From assembly GCA_045543675.1 (NCBI GenBank), contig JAZPXM010000066.1, positions 1-8,592 of the forward strand: 8,592 nt of DNA, in the 5' to 3' direction. Both the position numbers and the translations under genes were made by a program. Numbering within the stretch: position 1 is the first letter of the stretch; the number at the start of each line of letters is the position of its first letter. Origin of the DNA: URNF01 sp045543675. Lineage in GTDB: Bacteria > Bacillota > Clostridia > Oscillospirales > Acutalibacteraceae. The notes below the pieces were generated by a model that searched no databases, was not told where the DNA came from, and saw nothing but the letters and a program-made list of their open reading frames with translations. Below, piece after piece: positions 5,748-8,592 of this stretch.

Positions 5748-7031
5748 ATGCGTCTGAATTACAAACGCACGTTTTTCGTTGGCTTGGCTTTTATGTCCAT
5801 CCAAGCATTTTGGCAGTTGTATAACTATGTCATTCCGCTGATTTTGGAGCATACGTTCCGTTTGTCGGAAGATATTATCGGTTATGTAATGGCGGCGGAT
5901 AACGTCTTGGCATTGTTCTTGTTACCGTTGTTCGGCGCTTTGTCGGATAAAACGCATACGCGCCTTGGTCGCCGTACGCCGTATATTTTGATCGGTACGG
6001 TGCTGGCCGCCGCATTGATGGTTGTGGTGCCGGTCGCGGATTGGAACAAAAACTTTCCGCTGTTTGTGGTAGGACTCGGCGTTTTATTGCTGGTTATGTC
6101 TACCTACCGCTCACCCGCGGTGGCGTTAATGCCTGATGTTACACCTAAACCCTTGCGTTCTAAAGCAAATGCGGTGATCAATCTCATGGGTGCTATCGGC
6201 GGTATTTTTGCGCTGGGTGTCATCACTTTCTTATTGCCGAAAATTGATGTTACGACAGGAGAAAAACCGCAGAGTTATTTGTTGGTATTCGCTATTATTG
6301 CGGTATTTATGTTGGTGGCGGCACTTGTATTACCGCTTACTGTTAAAGAAAATAAATTGGTAGCAGAAATGCCGCCCGAACCCGTTGAAGATGCGGAAAA
6401 AGGCAGTTCGGGAAAACTGCCCCGCCCTGTTAAGAAAAGTCTTATCTTTATGTTGCTGTCCGTTGCGCTGTGGTATATGGCGTATAATGCCGTAGATAGT
6501 GCGTATTCTCGATATGTACTGGACGTGTGGGGCGTTGATGAAAGTCTCGGTTCTACTATGATGATTGTTGCGATGGCGGTTGCTACCATCAGTTACGTGC
6601 CTATCGGTATTATTTCTTCGTCTATCGGTCGTAAAAAAGTGATTTTGGGCGGCGTTATTATGATGGGTGTCGCGTTTGCAGCAGGTGTGCTGTTCACTTC
6701 CTATACGCCTTTGGCGTACGTGGTTATGGGCGTTATCGGTATCGGCTGGGCGGCAATTAACGTTAACTCGTATCCGATGGTGGTAGAAATGAGTCGCGGT
6801 AGTGACGTCGGCAAGTATACGGGTTATTATTACACGTTCTCTATGGCGGCACAGGTGGCGACACCCATTCTGTCGGGTTACCTGTTCAAACATTTCAGCT
6901 ATAGCGTATTGTTCCCGTATGCGGTGGTGTTTACCGCATTGGCGTTTGTAACTATGTTGATGGTGAAACACGGCGATGTAAAAGCCGAGAAAAAGGCGTC
7001 TTTGCTGGAAAATTTTGATGTAGACGATTAA
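5748..7031 (+). CDS. MFS transporter, SLC45-like (sugar/cation symporter type)
   Basis: A 427-residue integral membrane protein with about 12 hydrophobic helices in two sets of six, split by a polar loop at about 200-230 (MPPEPVEDAEKGSSGK). MFS motif A is present after TM2 as GALSDKTHTRLGRR (63-76), with a degenerate repeat GIISSSIGRKK (287-297) in the second half. RSPAVALMPDVTPKPLRSKANAVINLMG (121-148, in outline R-P-AL-PD-RS-ANA-N) and GIGWAAINVNSYPMVVEMS (331-349) are typical of the SLC45 and GPH-like sucrose/maltose carrier branch. A glycoside substrate taken up with protons is therefore likely, but it is not shown by sequence alone. The ATG follows AAAGAGG with a 7-nt spacer. It is the last gene of the operon and a strong terminator follows. 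It might supply the cytosolic glycosidase, but nothing here links their regulation. Confidence 0.9.
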   Translation: MRLNYKRTFFVGLAFMSIQAFWQLYNYVIPLILEHTFRLSEDIIGYVMAADNVLALFLLPLFGALSDKTHTRLGRRTPYILIGTVLAAALMVVVPVADWNKNFPLFVVGLGVLLLVMSTYRSPAVALMPDVTPKPLRSKANAVINLMGAIGGIFALGVITFLLPKIDVTTGEKPQSYLLVFAIIAVFMLVAALVLPLTVKENKLVAEMPPEPVEDAEKGSSGKLPRPVKKSLIFMLLSVALWYMAYNAVDSAYSRYVLDVWGVDESLGSTMMIVAMAVATISYVPIGIISSSIGRKKVILGGVIMMGVAFAAGVLFTSYTPLAYVVMGVIGIGWAAINVNSYPMVVEMSRGSDVGKYTGYYYTFSMAAQVATPILSGYLFKHFSYSVLFPYAVVFTALAFVTMLMVKHGDVKAEKKASLLENFDVDD

Positions 7032-7035
7032 TTAA

Positions 7036-7061
7036 AAAACCGCGCCTTTTGGCGCGGTTTT
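7036..7061. terminator. Intrinsic terminator ending the four-gene operon
   Basis: CCGCGCC (7040-7046) and GGCGCGG (7051-7057) form a 7-bp GC stem with a TTTT loop, flanked by AAAA on the left and TTTT on the right. It works in both directions by sequence. It lies 4 bp beyond the MFS stop codon and ends 4 bp before the -35 of the next promoter, so it separates the operon from the SOS gene. Confidence 0.93.
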
Positions 7062-7065
7062 CCAC

Positions 7066-7094
7066 TTGACAAAACAAAACCGTAGGGGTATACT
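7066..7094 (+). promoter_or_regulatory. Sigma-A promoter of dinB
   Basis: TTGACA at 7066-7071 is a perfect -35. TATACT at 7089-7094 has one mismatch, and the spacer is exactly 17 bp. The expected transcript start near 7101 falls inside the LexA box. Such a strong promoter suits a gene that is held off by a repressor. Confidence 0.92.
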
Positions 7095-7097
7095 AAA

Positions 7098-7111
7098 AGA
7101 ACAAATGTTCG
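7098..7111. promoter_or_regulatory. LexA (DinR) SOS box
   Basis: AGAACAAATGTTCG holds a perfect GAAC-N4-GTTC palindrome (7099-7110). It matches the Bacillus LexA consensus CGAACATATGTTCG at 12 of 14 positions; the changed bases are the first and the seventh. It covers about -3 to +10 relative to the likely transcript start, where bound LexA would block initiation. Together with the Y-family polymerase downstream, SOS induction is very likely. Confidence 0.9.
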
Positions 7112-7120
7112 GATTTTAAA

Positions 7121-7139
7121 GAAGGGGGTACGCGCGTTG
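7121..7139 (+). promoter_or_regulatory. Ribosome-binding site that fixes a TTG start for dinB
   Basis: GAAGGGGG at 7121-7128 lies 8 nt before TTG at 7137. No in-frame ATG exists just upstream. The first downstream in-frame ATG, at residue 19, would delete the catalytic aspartate D9 and the CFFASVE motif. The TTG is therefore the real start. Confidence 0.88.
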
Positions 7140-8384
7140 GATAGAACAATACTGCATTGTGACTGTAATTGCTTTTTTGCGTCTGTAGAAATGGTGCGGG
7201 ACCCTTCTTTGCGTAATGTGCCGATGGCGGTGTGCGGTGACCCTGAAAATCGGCACGGTATTATTCTTGCTAAAAATGACTTGGCGAAAGCGGCAGGGGT
7301 GGTGACCGCCGAAACGATATGGAAAGCACGGAAAAAGTGCCCCGACCTGCATCTTGTGTTACCGCATTACGATTTGTATGCGGAGTATTCTCACCGTGTA
7401 AATGCCATATATGCGCGGTATACCGATATGATAGAGCCGTTTGGTATGGATGAGTCGTGGTTGGATGTGACCGGAAGCCGTTTGTTGTTTGGTTCGGGAC
7501 GGGAGATTGCTGACCGCTTGCGTGCTGATGTTAAAAAGGAGTTGGGACTAACCATTTCGGTGGGTGTTTCTTTTAACAAGATTTTTGCAAAACTCGGTAG
7601 TGACTATAAGAAACCCGATGCCACGACCGAGATTACCCGTGAAAATATGCGGGAGATCGTGTATCCGTTGCCTGTTGGCGATTTGTTGTTTGTGGGCAAT
7701 TCTGTGGAAAACGGACTTAAAAAGATGGCAATACGCACTATCGGTGATCTGGCGGCGGCGGATAGGACGGTACTGCGCAACACCTTTGGCAAAGCGGGCG
7801 AGATGTTGTCTATATATGCGCGCGGGGAAGATGCTGACCCTGTCAGAAGAATGGATGATGTCCGCGAAGTAAAATCGGTGGGGAACGGTATGACCTTTCG
7901 TCACGATTTGGTGTCCGAGCCGGAAATGCAAACAGCAGTGTGTATGTTGGCGGATACGGTGGCGGCGCGATTGCGGAAACATCGGCTTTTCTGTAAAACT
8001 GTACAGATTACGGTACGTACCGCGTCTTTTCAGAACTTTAATCGGCAACAAACTTTGGCGGCACCTACGGATCTCTCCCGCGAAATCGCGGCGGCGGCTA
8101 TGGAGTTATTGCGAAAGCATCATTTGACCAATGCGCCCGTGCGTATGCTGACCGTTACTGCGGCGGGACTTACCGATGAAGAAACCGCACCGCAGACCAC
8201 ACTTTTTGATACACCCACCGATACAGCGGCGCATACGAAACTTAAAAAACTTGAAAATGCTATGGACGGTATACGCCACCGTTACGGAAAAGCGGCGATC
8301 GGTATAGGTTCTACTATAAATAATGACTTTTTGATGTCGGGCGACAGAAAAAATGAAAATGATACAGAAAAAATCGAAAAATGA
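7137..8384 (+). CDS. dinB: Y-family translesion DNA polymerase, Pol IV type
   Basis: This 415-residue polymerase copies damaged DNA in the SOS response. The first metal-binding aspartate is D9 in LHCDCNCFFASVE, where F13/F14 includes the steric-gate position. The second site is GMDESWLDVTG with D105 and E106, the DE pair of the family. SVGVSFNKIFAKLGSDYKKPD (141-161) is the conserved palm/thumb block. A helix-hairpin-helix region at about 180-215 and a little-finger domain at about 245-345 follow. QTTLFD at 353-358 fits the Q-x-x-L-F beta-clamp motif. A short C-terminal section (LKKLENAMDGIRHRYGKAAIG) is common in Clostridia. The length is slightly above E. coli DinB because of this tail. The gene starts with TTG and has a consensus promoter with a LexA box. 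No terminator follows before the tRNA promoter. Confidence 0.96.
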   Translation: MDRTILHCDCNCFFASVEMVRDPSLRNVPMAVCGDPENRHGIILAKNDLAKAAGVVTAETIWKARKKCPDLHLVLPHYDLYAEYSHRVNAIYARYTDMIEPFGMDESWLDVTGSRLLFGSGREIADRLRADVKKELGLTISVGVSFNKIFAKLGSDYKKPDATTEITRENMREIVYPLPVGDLLFVGNSVENGLKKMAIRTIGDLAAADRTVLRNTFGKAGEMLSIYARGEDADPVRRMDDVREVKSVGNGMTFRHDLVSEPEMQTAVCMLADTVAARLRKHRLFCKTVQITVRTASFQNFNRQQTLAAPTDLSREIAAAAMELLRKHHLTNAPVRMLTVTAAGLTDEETAPQTTLFDTPTDTAAHTKLKKLENAMDGIRHRYGKAAIGIGSTINNDFLMSGDRKNENDTEKIEK

Positions 8385-8386
8385 TA

Positions 8387-8415
8387 TTGACAAATGCAAT
8401 TTTATTCAGTATAAT
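8387..8415 (+). promoter_or_regulatory. Full-consensus sigma-A promoter of the tRNA cluster
   Basis: TTGACA (8387-8392), a 17-bp spacer and TATAAT (8410-8415) are both perfect boxes. The -35 starts two bases after the dinB stop codon (8382-8384). A transcript start near 8422 leaves a leader of about 32 nt to be removed before the first tRNA. Perfect boxes are typical of stable-RNA promoters. Confidence 0.96.
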
Positions 8416-8453
8416 GGTCAACGTTGCGAACGGGAAATATCCTGTGAGCACAT

Positions 8454-8530
8454 GGCCCGGTAGTTCAGCTGGTTAGAACGCTAGCCTGTCACGCTAGAGG
8501 TCGACGGTTCGAGCCCGTTCCGGGTCGCCA
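8454..8530 (+). tRNA. tRNA-Asp (anticodon GTC)
   Basis: A complete 77-nt cloverleaf. The acceptor GGCCCGG pairs with CCGGGTC (one G-U). The anticodon stem CTAGC/GCTAG encloses the loop CTGTCAC with GTC at 8488-8490. The T arm is GACGG/CCGTT with loop TTCGAGC. The discriminator is G, as expected for Asp, and the 3' CCA is encoded (8528-8530). It is the first gene of the cluster, 38 bp after the -10 box. Confidence 0.97.
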
Positions 8531-8533
8531 TAT

Positions 8534-8592
<59 letters not shown>

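Noticed and set aside
8422..8432. CGTTGCGAACG near the tRNA transcription start as a possible operator
   Set aside because: The arms are only 4 bp with a 3-nt centre and do not match the LexA box, which needs GAAC before GTTC. Probably chance.

Overview
This window reads as a piece of Bacillota chromosome, most likely class Clostridia (possibly Oscillospirales). The reasons are strong purine-rich Shine-Dalgarno sites, sigma-A type promoters with 17-bp spacers, intrinsic terminators, a Gram-positive LexA (DinR) box, and proteins of clostridial type. The taxonomic placement is inferred from style only. No phage, insertion sequence, CRISPR array or plasmid feature is visible.

Layout, left to right. 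(1) Bases 1-23, minus strand: the first codons of a gene leaving the window. It has a perfect AGGAGG site, which forms one arm of a 12-bp inverted repeat. (2) 103-900, minus strand: an AraC-family regulator with an N-terminal cupin. (3) 901-1031: a divergent control region with two half-sites exactly 21 bp apart, placed where the -35 of an extended -10 promoter would be. (4) 1032-3062: a 676-residue cytoplasmic (alpha/alpha)6-barrel glycosidase or phosphorylase of GH65/GH95-like type, followed by a terminator. (5) 3110-7061: a four-gene operon with its own promoter and terminator. It encodes a two-TM DUF6106-like protein, the bifunctional NAD(P)H-hydrate repair enzyme, a LolA-like lipoprotein and an SLC45-like MFS transporter. 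(6) 7066-8384: a Y-family DNA polymerase (DinB) starting at TTG, with a consensus promoter and a LexA box over the transcription start. (7) 8387-8592: a full-consensus promoter starting two bases after the dinB stop codon, then tRNA-Asp(GTC) and a truncated tRNA-Thr(GGT).

How the parts fit. The AraC protein and the glycosidase look like a self-contained sugar-response pair: the regulator would bind the paired half-sites and activate the glycosidase promoter, which lacks a -35. The four-gene operon mixes metabolite repair with envelope and transport proteins, and its members need not share a pathway. The polymerase is very likely SOS-controlled, and no terminator separates it from the tRNAs, so read-through is possible. 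Every gap between genes is shorter than 140 bp. I found no clear new biological system. The most unusual items are the Shine-Dalgarno-sequestering hairpin at the left edge, the AraC operator/promoter arrangement, and the glycosidase of uncertain family.
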